Of a stretch of DNA of 64,000 nucleotides, positions 44,375-52,829 are shown piece after piece. Both the position numbers and the translations under genes were made by a program. This DNA comes from Paenibacillus sonchi (GTDB taxonomy: Bacteria; Bacillota; Bacilli; Paenibacillales; Paenibacillaceae), in NCBI RefSeq assembly GCF_016772475.1, contig NZ_CP068596.1:192224-256223 (forward strand), read 5' to 3'. The first letter of the stretch is position 1. Every line of letters starts with the position of its first letter. The notes beneath the pieces were generated by a model. It did not search any database, was not told the DNA's origin, and saw only the letters and a program-made list of their open reading frames with translations.

Positions 44375-45199
44375 GTGATAAAGAATGAACCTGCAGCTAA
44401 ATCAAGCTTATTAAGTGATTTAAAAGGAATCCTTGATACAGCTGAGCTTAAGACCTATGAAAAGATGATTATGGTTGTTATCAAAGTTTACCAAGCTGAG
44501 TATGGCAATGCTTTCCCTGACTATGATACTATTGCTGCTGCTGGTGGGATGTGCAAACGGAAAGCTCAGTACGTTGTAAAGCATTTAGCTGATCGGGATC
44601 TGATTGATGTAAAACAGCGATTCAAGGATATGCCTGATGGATCAAAGAAGCAGACTTCAAACCAATATCTATCCCAGGATCCTGAAATAAATAATAATAA
44701 AAAAATGCACCCGGTGCATGCATCTGATGCACCGAACAAGAAAGTATATGCACAAGATGCACCCTATAAAAAAGGGTTTGAGCATTTAGATTCTTTTAAG
44801 TCTTATACCTCTACAGAATTAAAGATAAAGATTGAGGATGAAGAATCGCGCATGCGCGAAAGAGAACCACACCAATATGCATGTTATGCAGATGTCTATG
44901 AAAAAATGATTATACAACAAGGGACAGGAGTCCTTTGTTTCCACCAAGAAGAATTTCTGAACTGCTGTCTGCAGTTTGGCTTACCGCATTCCATGGTCAG
45001 TGAGATTTATAAACATGTTGATATTGCCATTCAGAAGTATCATTTCAACTCGATTTATCGTACATTTGTAAAATTCTCTGAGGGCTTGCTGAAGAAACAG
45101 ATCGTAAATCCTATTGCTTGGTTTGTAACAACTTTCCGCAATGAAGATTTAAAAGTGAGAACGGAATTACAAATGGAGCACACACGTTTTGTATCTTAA
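44375..45199 (+). CDS. DnaD/HTH_36-type plasmid replication protein
   Basis: 274 residues from GTG at 44375 after GGAGGGGACTAATTC. Winged helix KTYEKMIMVVIKVYQAEYGN, DYDTIAAAGGMCKRKAQYVV, KHLADRDLIDVKQR; a polar linker; and a C-terminal helical part ending NPIAWFVTTFRNEDLKVRTE, similar to the end of DnaD-type helicase-loading proteins. It may bring DnaB/DnaC to the neighbouring origin. Confidence 0.65.
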   Translation: MIKNEPAAKSSLLSDLKGILDTAELKTYEKMIMVVIKVYQAEYGNAFPDYDTIAAAGGMCKRKAQYVVKHLADRDLIDVKQRFKDMPDGSKKQTSNQYLSQDPEINNNKKMHPVHASDAPNKKVYAQDAPYKKGFEHLDSFKSYTSTELKIKIEDEESRMREREPHQYACYADVYEKMIIQQGTGVLCFHQEEFLNCCLQFGLPHSMVSEIYKHVDIAIQKYHFNSIYRTFVKFSEGLLKKQIVNPIAWFVTTFRNEDLKVRTELQMEHTRFVS

Positions 45200-45279
45200 T
45201 TTTCGTTTTGATACAAGTAACAGCATTAGGATCTTTACTGAAAAGATCGCAGTGAATAAAAAGAGCTTATACTGTACGG

Positions 45280-45720
45280 GTTAAAGTTATTGATGAACCA
45301 TAATCGACAAGGACCTGCTCCATTGCTAGCTCACTGCAGGAAATGCACCTTGCGCGGCTGGGTGTGGATGTTCGGAGCTGGTGCAGCAGATCGTTCAGCT
45401 GGTGCGTCTGCCAATCATGGTGCAGAGACGCCAACATTGGCATGGCAACCGTGCTGAACCGAAGCTTTCGGAGTGACAATCGGAAGTGAGATGCAGCTAT
45501 GATTACGCAGTTAGTCGCCGCCGGCAGAGCAGTCTGGCAAACCGGAGCTCCGGAGTGTTAACCAGGAATGCAGCAGATCCTCCGATGCAACTGGCCACCA
45601 TCGCCGGCTTGGCGATCTGGCCGATCCGGAACCTTCAGAGTGACAACCAGGAGTAAGCTTCTTCTGTAGGCTGTCACGCCCGGCGTACGGGGGAACCCTT
45701 GGGCGGGGCATTGCCCTCCT
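45280..45720. repeat. GC-rich degenerate tandem repeats
   Basis: Repeated phrases on the minus strand such as CCTGGTTGTCACTCTGAAGG, GATCGGCCAGATCGCC and CTCCGGAGCTCCGG. Related to the cores of R1 and R5 and the array at 59930. No gene is credible in 45200-45909; the open frames here are shadows. Confidence 0.45.
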
Positions 45721-45909
45721 TATTGTCTAGCCATGTCAGGAGACAAGCTAGAACGCAGAACTGTCTACTGTGGCTCTGTCGCATCCGGCCAAATTTTGAA
45801 ACAACTTGATAATGTGGGGCTACGACCTTCACCACAGCATTCAAGGTGGTTTTAAGTGTACCTCTATATCTTCTAGTATGTATGCTTCATTAGATAGAAA
45901 AAAGAGCAG

Positions 45910-46080
45910 CTATTTAGCTACTCTCTTCTGTGTTGATTGATAAAATTGATTCAACAGAACATCTAGTTCGGTTGATAACTTTATATGTTCATCTGTAAAT
46001 CCAGATTCTAAAATATACGGGAGTGCATTTAGTTCTGCCCGTTTATGTTCTATTGCTTGCTGGAGATTCATCTGGTCCAT
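45910..46080 (-). CDS. Spo0E-family phosphatase-like protein, second copy
   Basis: 56 residues from ATG at 46080 after GGGAGGAATAACT. Reads NLQQAIEHKRAELNALPYIL, ESGFTDEHIKLSTELDVLLN, QFYQ. The spacing of IExxRxxL and LSxELDxLLNxF fits Spo0E; the usual SQxLD is STELD. Would act on Spo0A~P. Lies 34 bp downstream of the LPD1 gene, so likely in its operon. Confidence 0.65.
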   Translation of the reverse strand: MDQMNLQQAIEHKRAELNALPYILESGFTDEHIKLSTELDVLLNQFYQSTQKRVAK

Positions 46081-46114
46081 AGTTATTCCTCCCTGACTCA
46101 AAATTAGTTATTCT

Positions 46115-47809
46115 TCAACTTTTCCAGAGTTTTTCATCGTGAAGGATTCCAGAGAGAGTAATTGATTTCCACCAATGATTAAATGCATCATTGATTGAAT
46201 CTCTCTCTTCACTTTGGGGATAAGGACCTCCAAACGTTGTACCTGTGACTAGATAAGAATTAGTCATTCCACGTTTGGCCAATTCATCTTCAATCCAAGC
46301 TTCGAACGCACGAGCGAATAATTCATGGTCTCTCTTCCAGTAAGCTCCTCGTGCTGCTGCATCTAAATAGAACGAGGATAAATCAGTCGGGATAAGAATA
46401 TACTCAGGTTTGCTGCCTGTTCTTTCGGATATCATTTGGCAATACATGAATCCAATTTCAGACAATTGCTTTGTTGAGCAATTATAACGATCCTTAACGC
46501 ACAGCAAGGCTTCGTTAATGTTAAACTCATGCTTTTCAAGTAACGAAACAATACTTTCTCTATACCTGTAAGTAGGCTTGGGGAATGGATCAGGTAGTAT
46601 AAGCTTTTTGCTACCGGTACCATTCTTGATTTCCTTCATTAATTCTGAAAATGAAGTCCGGACAGAGTAAGGTAAATACTCTCCCGGTTTATTTCCCGAC
46701 ACCGACAATAATTTGCCGTTCGTAAATTTATGAGAAAACGAAAAAAGATTAAAGTCGAGTGCATGGGCCCACTCATGGCATTGGGATCCTCCGCCCCTAA
46801 ATTTGGTCAAGTTCATCACATTATTTAGAGGTTCGTAATGCGCACTGGCATTCCCGCTTCCTCTTGACCCAAAAGCAAGACCTAACTTGCCGTAAATTGA
46901 AATACACTTTCGCGGAATTGAAAGAATATCGGCTAAATCCGCCCATGCGTTACCACTGCAAAGCACATGGAATTTACCTGCCGCATCCTCCATCCATCGT
47001 CCAAATTGGATTCCTCTGAATCCATAATGTTCGATTAAATCCTCAGGATTATTTACTCCCGAAGGCGTCTGAGACATGCGAATAACCTCATCAGGAATTT
47101 TTCGCTCCCAGCGTTCTTTGTTTGTTCGACTAGCTCCCTTCCCCTTTGTCTGAAGCCATTTCCAATCGGCTCCTTTTTCTGAAAATGCTTGCTGAATCAG
47201 GTTCTTATATCCGGGTAAGGTTCTTCTTCTCGAACGTGAAACAAACAATGATACGAACGAGTTTCCGAGAGAAAGCCAGTAGCTAAAATTTTTGAGATCA
47301 GGTTCTTTCCTTAAAATAAGAGGATAGCGAGACCGATCTCCTTTAATTACCTCTTCTTTGATCTCCATCAGTGTAGCAACAAACTTTTCCTGGTCTGAAC
47401 ACTCTCTCAGCCTATTTTGTAGATCAAGAAGAGCTGTAATAAAATCACTACGCTTTTCGATAGAATCCTCAGGTCGTTGGGATACTTTGCGTAAGATCAA
47501 TTTGACTCCGTAGGCTGCTTCTGAAGTAAACCCGTATTCCTGGAGACTTTCTGGCATAAAGTCTATCAGTATAGAATCTTTACAAACCATTTGAAATGCT
47601 TCAGATGGATTCTCCTCAACCTGCTCCAACCACTCTGTTGAAAACTTTGGAATCTGGGATAAGTGCTTACGCGCACCTTTAAGTTCCTCTCCGCAGTCAT
47701 AGGCATAATTCTTTAGTAATTTCTTCTGAGAAGTACTGGCCACGGCTGTTTTTTTAGTGTGTGTTGGGAAATAATCAAATAAGTTAAAAGCAAGTTGTTC
47801 GTTCATCAT
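46115..47809 (-). CDS. LPD1-type zincin, antirestriction-like
   Basis: 564 residues. C-terminal half carries the large polyvalent protein-associated domain: YGFRGIQFGRWMEDAAGKFH, LADILSIPRKCISIYGKLGL, AFGSRGSGNASAHYEP, NLTKFRGGGSQCHEWAHALD with HEWAH zinc site. The domain is usual in multi-domain anti-defence and plasmid-entry proteins. N-terminal 240 residues are helical and unknown. ATG after TGGAGGAATGA. It has two regulatory parts upstream, the leader 47967-48145 and the switch-like element 47822-47870. Confidence 0.75.
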   Translation of the reverse strand: MMNEQLAFNLFDYFPTHTKKTAVASTSQKKLLKNYAYDCGEELKGARKHLSQIPKFSTEWLEQVEENPSEAFQMVCKDSILIDFMPESLQEYGFTSEAAYGVKLILRKVSQRPEDSIEKRSDFITALLDLQNRLRECSDQEKFVATLMEIKEEVIKGDRSRYPLILRKEPDLKNFSYWLSLGNSFVSLFVSRSRRRTLPGYKNLIQQAFSEKGADWKWLQTKGKGASRTNKERWERKIPDEVIRMSQTPSGVNNPEDLIEHYGFRGIQFGRWMEDAAGKFHVLCSGNAWADLADILSIPRKCISIYGKLGLAFGSRGSGNASAHYEPLNNVMNLTKFRGGGSQCHEWAHALDFNLFSFSHKFTNGKLLSVSGNKPGEYLPYSVRTSFSELMKEIKNGTGSKKLILPDPFPKPTYRYRESIVSLLEKHEFNINEALLCVKDRYNCSTKQLSEIGFMYCQMISERTGSKPEYILIPTDLSSFYLDAAARGAYWKRDHELFARAFEAWIEDELAKRGMTNSYLVTGTTFGGPYPQSEERDSINDAFNHWWKSITLSGILHDEKLWKS

Positions 47810-47821
47810 TCATTCCTCCAT

Positions 47822-47870
47822 AGATTCCCCCCACTGACGGGGGGATTTGTAATCTTCCCGCCAGCTGGAC
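47822..47870 (-). promoter_or_regulatory. Start-proximal switch-like leader element, copy 2
   Basis: Minus strand: CTGGCGGG, AAGATTACAAAT, CCCCCCGTCAG, T, GGGGGGA. CTGGCGGG pairs with CCCGTCAG; TCCCCCC pairs with GGGGGGA. Same exclusive layout as copies at 3938 and 52260; the ATG is about 18 bases further. Confidence 0.5.
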
Positions 47871-47966
47871 TAGCTATGGCTTATTAAAATTTGGAATGCA
47901 GACTCTATTTCTTCTCTTTATCCTGGATTAAAATACTGCATCCTTGGCTCCTCTCTTTTTGGGCAT

Positions 47967-48145
47967 AAAAAAGAGACAAAAAAACACACATGTCTCCTGT
48001 GTGTACTTTGTCTCCAAATTAAACCCATTATTTAGCTAAAGCAGGCTTTAGCTTCCCCATCTCTGCCAGATCCTATGAACGGCTAAGAAAATTAATACGA
48101 TTACGTAATATAGTTAGTATAGTACAGGATGCAAATAAATGTAAA
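47967..48145 (-). promoter_or_regulatory. Promoter and attenuator-like leader of the LPD1 operon (leader copy 3)
   Basis: Minus strand: -35 TTTACA (48140-48145), 18 bp, -10 TATACT (48116-48121). Hairpin CTTAGCC/GGCAGAG, linker ATGGGG, hairpin AGCTAAAG-CCTG-CTTTAGCT, then AAATAATGGGTTTAATTTGG, and terminator GGAGACAAAGTACACAC with GTGTGTTTTTTTGTCTC and six T at 47967. Confidence 0.7.
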
Positions 48146-48179
48146 TGTTTTTTCTGAGTACATTTAAATAACAATTGAT

Positions 48180-48295
48180 ACTCCGTCCGCTTGGAGACGC
48201 CTTTCATCTTGATCCAACCACGATCGGAAATAACCTTGTAGGTGGAGCTGCTATCTGCGGATGTTCTTCCGGATCTGACGCCTGCCGGCACCACA
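48180..48295. repeat. GC-rich repeat remnant
   Basis: TTGGAGACGCCTTTCATC, GGTGGAGCTGCTATCTGC, TCCGGATCTGACGCCTGC resemble single units of the 66-bp repeat family. No gene. Confidence 0.35.
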
Positions 48296-48299
48296 AATC

Positions 48300-48390
48300 A
48301 AATTTCTAGATGATAATAGGGATATCTAAAAACCCTCTATTTTTAAAGGGATATCTAAGATATCTGGATATCTCATGTTTATTTATGATT
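48300..48390. promoter_or_regulatory. Operator-like GATATCT repeats upstream of the KfrA-like gene
   Basis: GGGATATCTAAAAACCC, GGGATATCTAAGATATCTGG, ATATCTC: overlapping palindromes of GATATC within 70 bp, 55 bp before the ATG. The same sites occur at 42364-42408. A likely autoregulatory or centromere-like site. Confidence 0.5.
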
Positions 48391-48441
48391 TTATGTAGTG
48401 TATAATAATATTATTGATGGAATTTTGGGAGGGGCTTATAG

Positions 48442-49356
48442 ATGGCGGAAGAGAAGTTAGAAAAGACGCAAAAATTATATAAACCTACGGTAGCAGCGCG
48501 TGAGCTTGCTGAACGACTCTTTAAAGAGTCTGGAATTGAGTTTGAGGGAGACTTTTTCGCACACGTAATGGCGACATATGAGTTACAACAGATGAAAACT
48601 AGTCTTGGGGCAGGTTATCAAAAACAAATTTCTTCGTTGGAGTATCATCTGAAGAGTGTGGCCGAACATTTTACTTCAATGCTGCAGACTGAACATTCGG
48701 AACGACAAGAATTGATTGAAGGTTACGAAGAAAAAGTAGTTAATTTATCTGGGGAATTAACTGCACAGCAAGATGAGATTTCTCATTTGAAGCATAAACT
48801 GGCAGAATCAGACGAGCATGCAGGTAAGACTTTAGATGAAAATACGGAATTGAGAAAGTACATTACGAGTATTGAAAACTTAAATTCTAAAAACGAACAG
48901 ATTCTTATAGAGAATAAGGATCGGATCGAAAGACTGTCGAAGATGGTTTTAGATGGACAGGACGCAATCACAAAAAAACAAGAACTGGAAACTAAGGTAT
49001 CTGAGTTACTACAGATATCTAACGAACAGAATAGAACTATTGAGCAAATGACTGCTAGTCAGAAGGAGTTCTCTGAGGCAGTTAAACGCGACCAGAAAAA
49101 AGCTGAAGAACAGCATGCTGATCGTTTAAAGGAAACCAAATTGAGCGCAAAGCTAGAAGCGGATCAAGCTATGGTTGAATTGAAACGTGTTCTGCAAGAT
49201 GAGCTTGCCGCTGCACGAAACGAACATGCCTCTGATCTACGGAAACTCTATGCTGAAATAGATGGCCTACGGCAGCAACTTGCTGATGCAAGACAAACAG
49301 CCACGGCAAATGCATTTGTTAATACCCCGCCTCCAAAGTCAAATACGGATAATTAA
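48442..49356 (+). CDS. KfrA-like DNA-binding coiled-coil protein
   Basis: 304 residues from ATG at 48442 after GGGAGGGG. N-terminal globular part LYKPTVAARELAERLFKESG and FFAHVMATYELQQMKTSLGA, then about 230 residues of near-continuous coiled coil (SELLQISNEQNRTIEQMTAS; ELRKYITSIENLNSKNEQIL). KfrA proteins of plasmids are autorepressors that also help partition. Operator-like repeats lie just upstream. The N-terminus is not the typical KfrA helix-turn-helix, so the call rests on shape and context. Confidence 0.55.
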   Translation: MAEEKLEKTQKLYKPTVAARELAERLFKESGIEFEGDFFAHVMATYELQQMKTSLGAGYQKQISSLEYHLKSVAEHFTSMLQTEHSERQELIEGYEEKVVNLSGELTAQQDEISHLKHKLAESDEHAGKTLDENTELRKYITSIENLNSKNEQILIENKDRIERLSKMVLDGQDAITKKQELETKVSELLQISNEQNRTIEQMTASQKEFSEAVKRDQKKAEEQHADRLKETKLSAKLEADQAMVELKRVLQDELAAARNEHASDLRKLYAEIDGLRQQLADARQTATANAFVNTPPPKSNTDN

Positions 49357-49370
49357 CTGATTTATCATTA

Positions 49371-49401
49371 AAAAACTCCAGATCGACGGTCTGGAGTTTT
49401 T
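49371..49401 (+). terminator. Terminator of the KfrA-like gene
   Basis: AAAAACTCCAGA-TCGACGG-TCTGGAGTTTTT, 15 bp after the stop codon. A second inverted repeat ACAGAGC/GCTCTGTT near 49474-49516 serves the opposing methyltransferase. Confidence 0.85.
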
Positions 49402-49520
49402 AGTCTGAACAGAAAATTTAGTGAACGGGCTCTTTGATATGTAACTAGATGAGCGGAGTTAGGTTCCATTAGAGAAACAGAGCAAAAACCTTTCAACTGC
49501 GTCTCTGCTCTGTTATTTGG

Positions 49521-51330
49521 TTAGTGAATTATTGTAGCATATTCTATCTCAGGAGATTTCTCTGGAGATACCCATACTTCATTCCAACTTAATGAGAATC
49601 CCAAGCCGGCTTCAGCTTCAGCAGCTGCTAGTAAAAGGGTATTACCCATTTCTTCTTCTGCATCCATTGGAACGGCGTTGCCTAAATATTCTCTGGCTTT
49701 AGCGTCTGTACAGCCTTCTAGTTGGAAAGGCCGTCCATCTGGTAGATGGGATGGAAAGCTTTGCAGCATTGCTAGTTCATACGTGGTTAATGGACGATGC
49801 CAAGTTCCATCCTGAGCTATAATCATCCACACACCCTGCTCATTATCTGCAGGAATACGTGGATCAGCAACAGCTGCCGCAGCGGCATGTACATCAGCGC
49901 TCCCTATGATCGTTTTTGAAGGTTGCTCCCAGCTCTGCACCCCATAACTATCCGCTCGTGGAGAACATTTGATGCGTGGGTCAGCAATGAGCTGTGCTCC
50001 ATTCTGAACATCTGTAGACCCGGTGACCGTAGCAGCTGGCATATCGGTGTCTTGCATCCGAAATTGATCCGTATAGCGGCCAGGTCTGTCCGGAACCCGG
50101 GGATCTGCAATCGCAATTGCTCCACTTCCAAGTCGTGTTCCCGTTACACATGGAGCAGTTTCGTAAGCAGGAACGATCCGATATTGCGCTGGATGGCGTC
50201 CAGGACGTTCGGTAAGAGATGGATCGGCAACACATGCAGCGCCTTGATTCGGACCCGCTGAACCGGTTACACATACAGCTGTGGTATCCATCGGCTGAAT
50301 CTTGAGAATATTGTTTTTACCTTCTCCACCAATATGTAAGCGCGGATCTGCAATGGCCGCAACTCCATTACTTCGCCCGGGGCCGGCTGTGCTTGTGACA
50401 GCTCGACTTGGCTCGTTCCAGTCCGATACTTCGAAAGCACCTCTCCTAGGTTCATGGACAACTCGTAGGCTTTCATAGTCCACTTTATTCAGGTCTCTCC
50501 AGTCCCCACCAGATGGAATGAGGGCTAGACGCATCCATGTTTTCCACTGAAGTCGAGGAAGGCGGTGAAGTGGTCCACCAGCTACAACATCTCCAGGCAT
50601 CGGCAAATTTTGAATGACATCTCCAATTGAACGGAGTGGTTTCCGTACCGGATAGTAGATGTAGTTAGGGATTTGTTTTGGATCGCGGGCTAAAATCAGG
50701 AACCGTACGCGATTTTGCCCCAAACCTCCGATCTCTCCGAGGTTGTGATCTGCGCGGATACTGATTTCGTAACCGAATCGTGTCAATAATTTCTTGATCT
50801 GTTTTAATAAAGATTTTCCGCGCGAAGTGATACGAGGGACATTTTCTAATTGAATAATTGCTGGGATTTTTCCCCGTATTCGTAGCAAGCCCTTAAGGAT
50901 AACTCAAGACCATGGACTGTCAAAAAGTTTAAAGCCTGATATTTGTCTGAAGCAGATCTTTCTTGCGGCAGCAGACCGCTGAGCCCTTTGCACGGAGGAC
51001 TTAAGAACAGGAAGAAAGGCACCTGCTTTTTGAAGGCTAACCATACATCCCAAGGAGTCATTTCTTGCCAGTCCTCAGGTGGTTGATGACCGTGCCAGGC
51101 TTCATACTGCCATCTTTTGAATAAATCCATTACAATAGAGGTCTTTTCTCCAGTTATTAAATCGTGATTTAAACATGCAACAGGGTCACTGTCGATGGCA
51201 CACAATACCTTGAATTTGTAGACCTTCCCCCATACTCTACCTTTGATTTCTGAGCTCCTCCAGTTGCTCCTCCAATGCCGGCGAATAAAAAAGCAGATGT
51301 TTTATATTGAATGTTATCCATTACTTGCAT
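49521..51330 (-). pseudogene. C5-cytosine DNA methyltransferase with ADPR-repeat insert, two frameshifts
   Basis: Pieces in three frames join into one protein: AFLFAGIGGATGGAQKS (motif I), LFLSPPCKGLSGLL (motif IV, catalytic Cys in PPC), AIIQLENVPRI (motif VI, ENV), QNRVRFLILAR (motif VIII), EYLGNAVPMDAEEEMGNTL (motif X). Breaks near 51237 and 50880 are each repaired by one added A in an A or GA run. Between motifs VIII and X are five repeats with V(T/I)GS ... GA ... ADPR. Start at about 51330 after AAAGGAATG. If the breaks are base-call errors the enzyme is intact; it could mask plasmid sites from restriction. Confidence 0.7.
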
Positions 51331-51369
51331 TTTCAACATTCCTTTCATGTTCATTTATTGGTTTGGCTA

Positions 51370-52239
51370 TTAAAATGAAAATGCCAACTGACCTGCAGAA
51401 ATTTTCCGGCTTGGTTCTGCCAACACAATTGGAATAGTCGCAGTTTCTTCGTCAAAGCCCTCTACCTCACCAGGCTTAGCAAACCAAGGAGCATAGAAAA
51501 GCATCTGAATCTTGCATAACTTCACGGCTATTCCAGAGATGTCTTGTCCTGAACCACGTAAGAAAAAATTAGAAGCAGGGAGAAGCATTGCACCACAACC
51601 AATGCATGGATCATGAACGGTTTTTCGTTTTAAAACATCAGGGTCGTCATTACCAATCGTGATGCTTACCATTAATTGAGTAATGTTAAATGGTGTTGGA
51701 TAATACCCCAGGCCCTTTTTGTAGCCCTTCCCTGTCTGTTCACATAAGAGATAGGACAAGTAATCAGTAGGGTTATCCAACACTAGAAACAGGTCAAATA
51801 CCTTATAATAGTGCTCATTTAAGCCCGCTGATATATTTGGATAGCTCTCTCCTGCAGCAAGGCCCCATAAAAGCCAATCGGCAAATGTGTCGATGTTCGC
51901 TTCATGATGGTTTAAGCACTTTGAAAGCATTTTTGTTGTAGCCACTGAGGAATCAGAAAAAGTATCTACCCATGTTATCTGTGGAATTGCTCCACTACCG
52001 ATAATGGTTCCTTTATGCAGAATGTCCAACCAGTAGCCCCAGCGTCCCCAGAGTAAATCGTCATACCCCAATAGAAAAGGTAGGAGCCAACCTCTTTTGT
52101 TACCGACATCGGTATGATTCGCCGGTAAACCGCCGATCGCTTTCGCATTCACATTTACTTCATAATGAAGCTTATGAAGTTGATCTTGTGAAAACCTCTC
52201 CATTCGATATAAACGTTTCTTATCTTGCTCCTTCGACAT
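51370..52239 (-). CDS. DNA N6-methyltransferase-like protein
   Basis: 289 residues from ATG at 52239 (MSKEQDKKRLYRMERFSQDQ) after TTGAGGAGAG. C-terminal part GLGYYPTPFNITQLMVSITI, VHDPCIGCGAMLLPASNFFL, GSGQDISGIAVKLCKIQMLF. DPCIGCGAMLLPA is a clear SAM motif I of N6-adenine methylase type and QDIS resembles the acidic motif II. No NPPY/F catalytic motif was found, so it may be a DNA-binding or incomplete enzyme. Precedes the C5 methyltransferase with about 40 bp between them. Confidence 0.6.
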   Translation of the reverse strand: MSKEQDKKRLYRMERFSQDQLHKLHYEVNVNAKAIGGLPANHTDVGNKRGWLLPFLLGYDDLLWGRWGYWLDILHKGTIIGSGAIPQITWVDTFSDSSVATTKMLSKCLNHHEANIDTFADWLLWGLAAGESYPNISAGLNEHYYKVFDLFLVLDNPTDYLSYLLCEQTGKGYKKGLGYYPTPFNITQLMVSITIGNDDPDVLKRKTVHDPCIGCGAMLLPASNFFLRGSGQDISGIAVKLCKIQMLFYAPWFAKPGEVEGFDEETATIPIVLAEPSRKISAGQLAFSF

Positions 52240-52259
52240 ACTGTAATCTCTCCTCAATA

Positions 52260-52312
52260 TTCCTCCCGCTTCTGCACACGGGAGGTGAATATCCCTGTGC
52301 AGAGGGTTGGCC
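52260..52312 (-). promoter_or_regulatory. Start-proximal switch-like leader element, copy 3
   Basis: Minus strand: CTGCACAGGG, ATATTCACCT, CCCGTGTGCAG, AAG, CGGGAGG. CTGCACAGGG pairs with CCCGTGTGCAG; CCTCCCG pairs with CGGGAGG. The second hairpin lies just upstream of the ribosome site. Confidence 0.5.
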
Positions 52313-52342
52313 ATACGGAAGACGCTAGTGTCTTGTGGGCAT

Positions 52343-52521
52343 AAAAAGGGAAACAAAAAAACACACTTATCGTGTGTTTATAGTGTCTCCGTCATTTTGA
52401 ACCCATTATTTTTGCTGCCTAAGCAGTAACCCCATCCCTGCAAAATCGTTTGAAGCGCAAGGAAAATAAAAATGATTCTTCTTATATCCTATATCATATA
52501 TGCGATATTTTTTATTTGCAA
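52343..52521 (-). promoter_or_regulatory. Promoter and attenuator-like leader of the methyltransferase operon (leader copy 4)
   Basis: Minus strand: -35 TTGCAA (52516-52521), 17 bp, -10 TATGAT (52493-52498). Hairpin CCTTGC/GCAGGG, linker ATGGGG, small hairpin CTGC-TTAG-GCAG, then AAAATAATGGGTTCAAAATG, and a terminator GGAGACACTATAAACACAC with GTGTGTTTTTTTGTTTCC and five T. Confidence 0.7.
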
Positions 52522-52567
52522 TGATTTCAAAATTAATATTGATAGTATTCTTCTGCTGCTGCTCAAT

Positions 52568-52696
52568 AAAGAAAATAATGTTGAAGACTAAAATTGATCT
52601 ACAATGAAGTGTGAGCTGCCGTCGCTTGATCCGGCCGCCGTTCCCGCTGTGTTGACGCAAAGCCGGCGACCAGTCTACAATTTTATTTTCTTTTGG
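52568..52696. repeat. MITE-like element R4
   Basis: Left AAATAATGTTGAAGACT, right CCAGTCTACAATTTTATTTTC, GC-rich core GAGCTGCCGTCGCTTGATCC, GGCCGCCGTTCCCGC and GCCGGCG. About 130 bp, one unit of the core repeat. Confidence 0.45.
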
Positions 52697-52829
52697 CAAT
52701 AAGAGCCATCGAAGAACCCCACCGGCTAGCGGTGGGGCTTATGCATAAAAATAGCGTTTTACAGTTTGAACTATCACAATAGGTAAAGATCCGGCTCTAC
52801 TACACTTTTCTAATAAAGTAGAAAAAAGC

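Noticed and set aside
52406..52699. 97-residue minus-strand open frame ending DFAGMGLLLRQQK
   Set aside because: It runs through a MITE-like repeat and the promoter and leader of the methyltransferase operon. The DLAE/DFAG-like peptides in the leaders come from conserved hairpin bases, lack ribosome sites and do not share a start.
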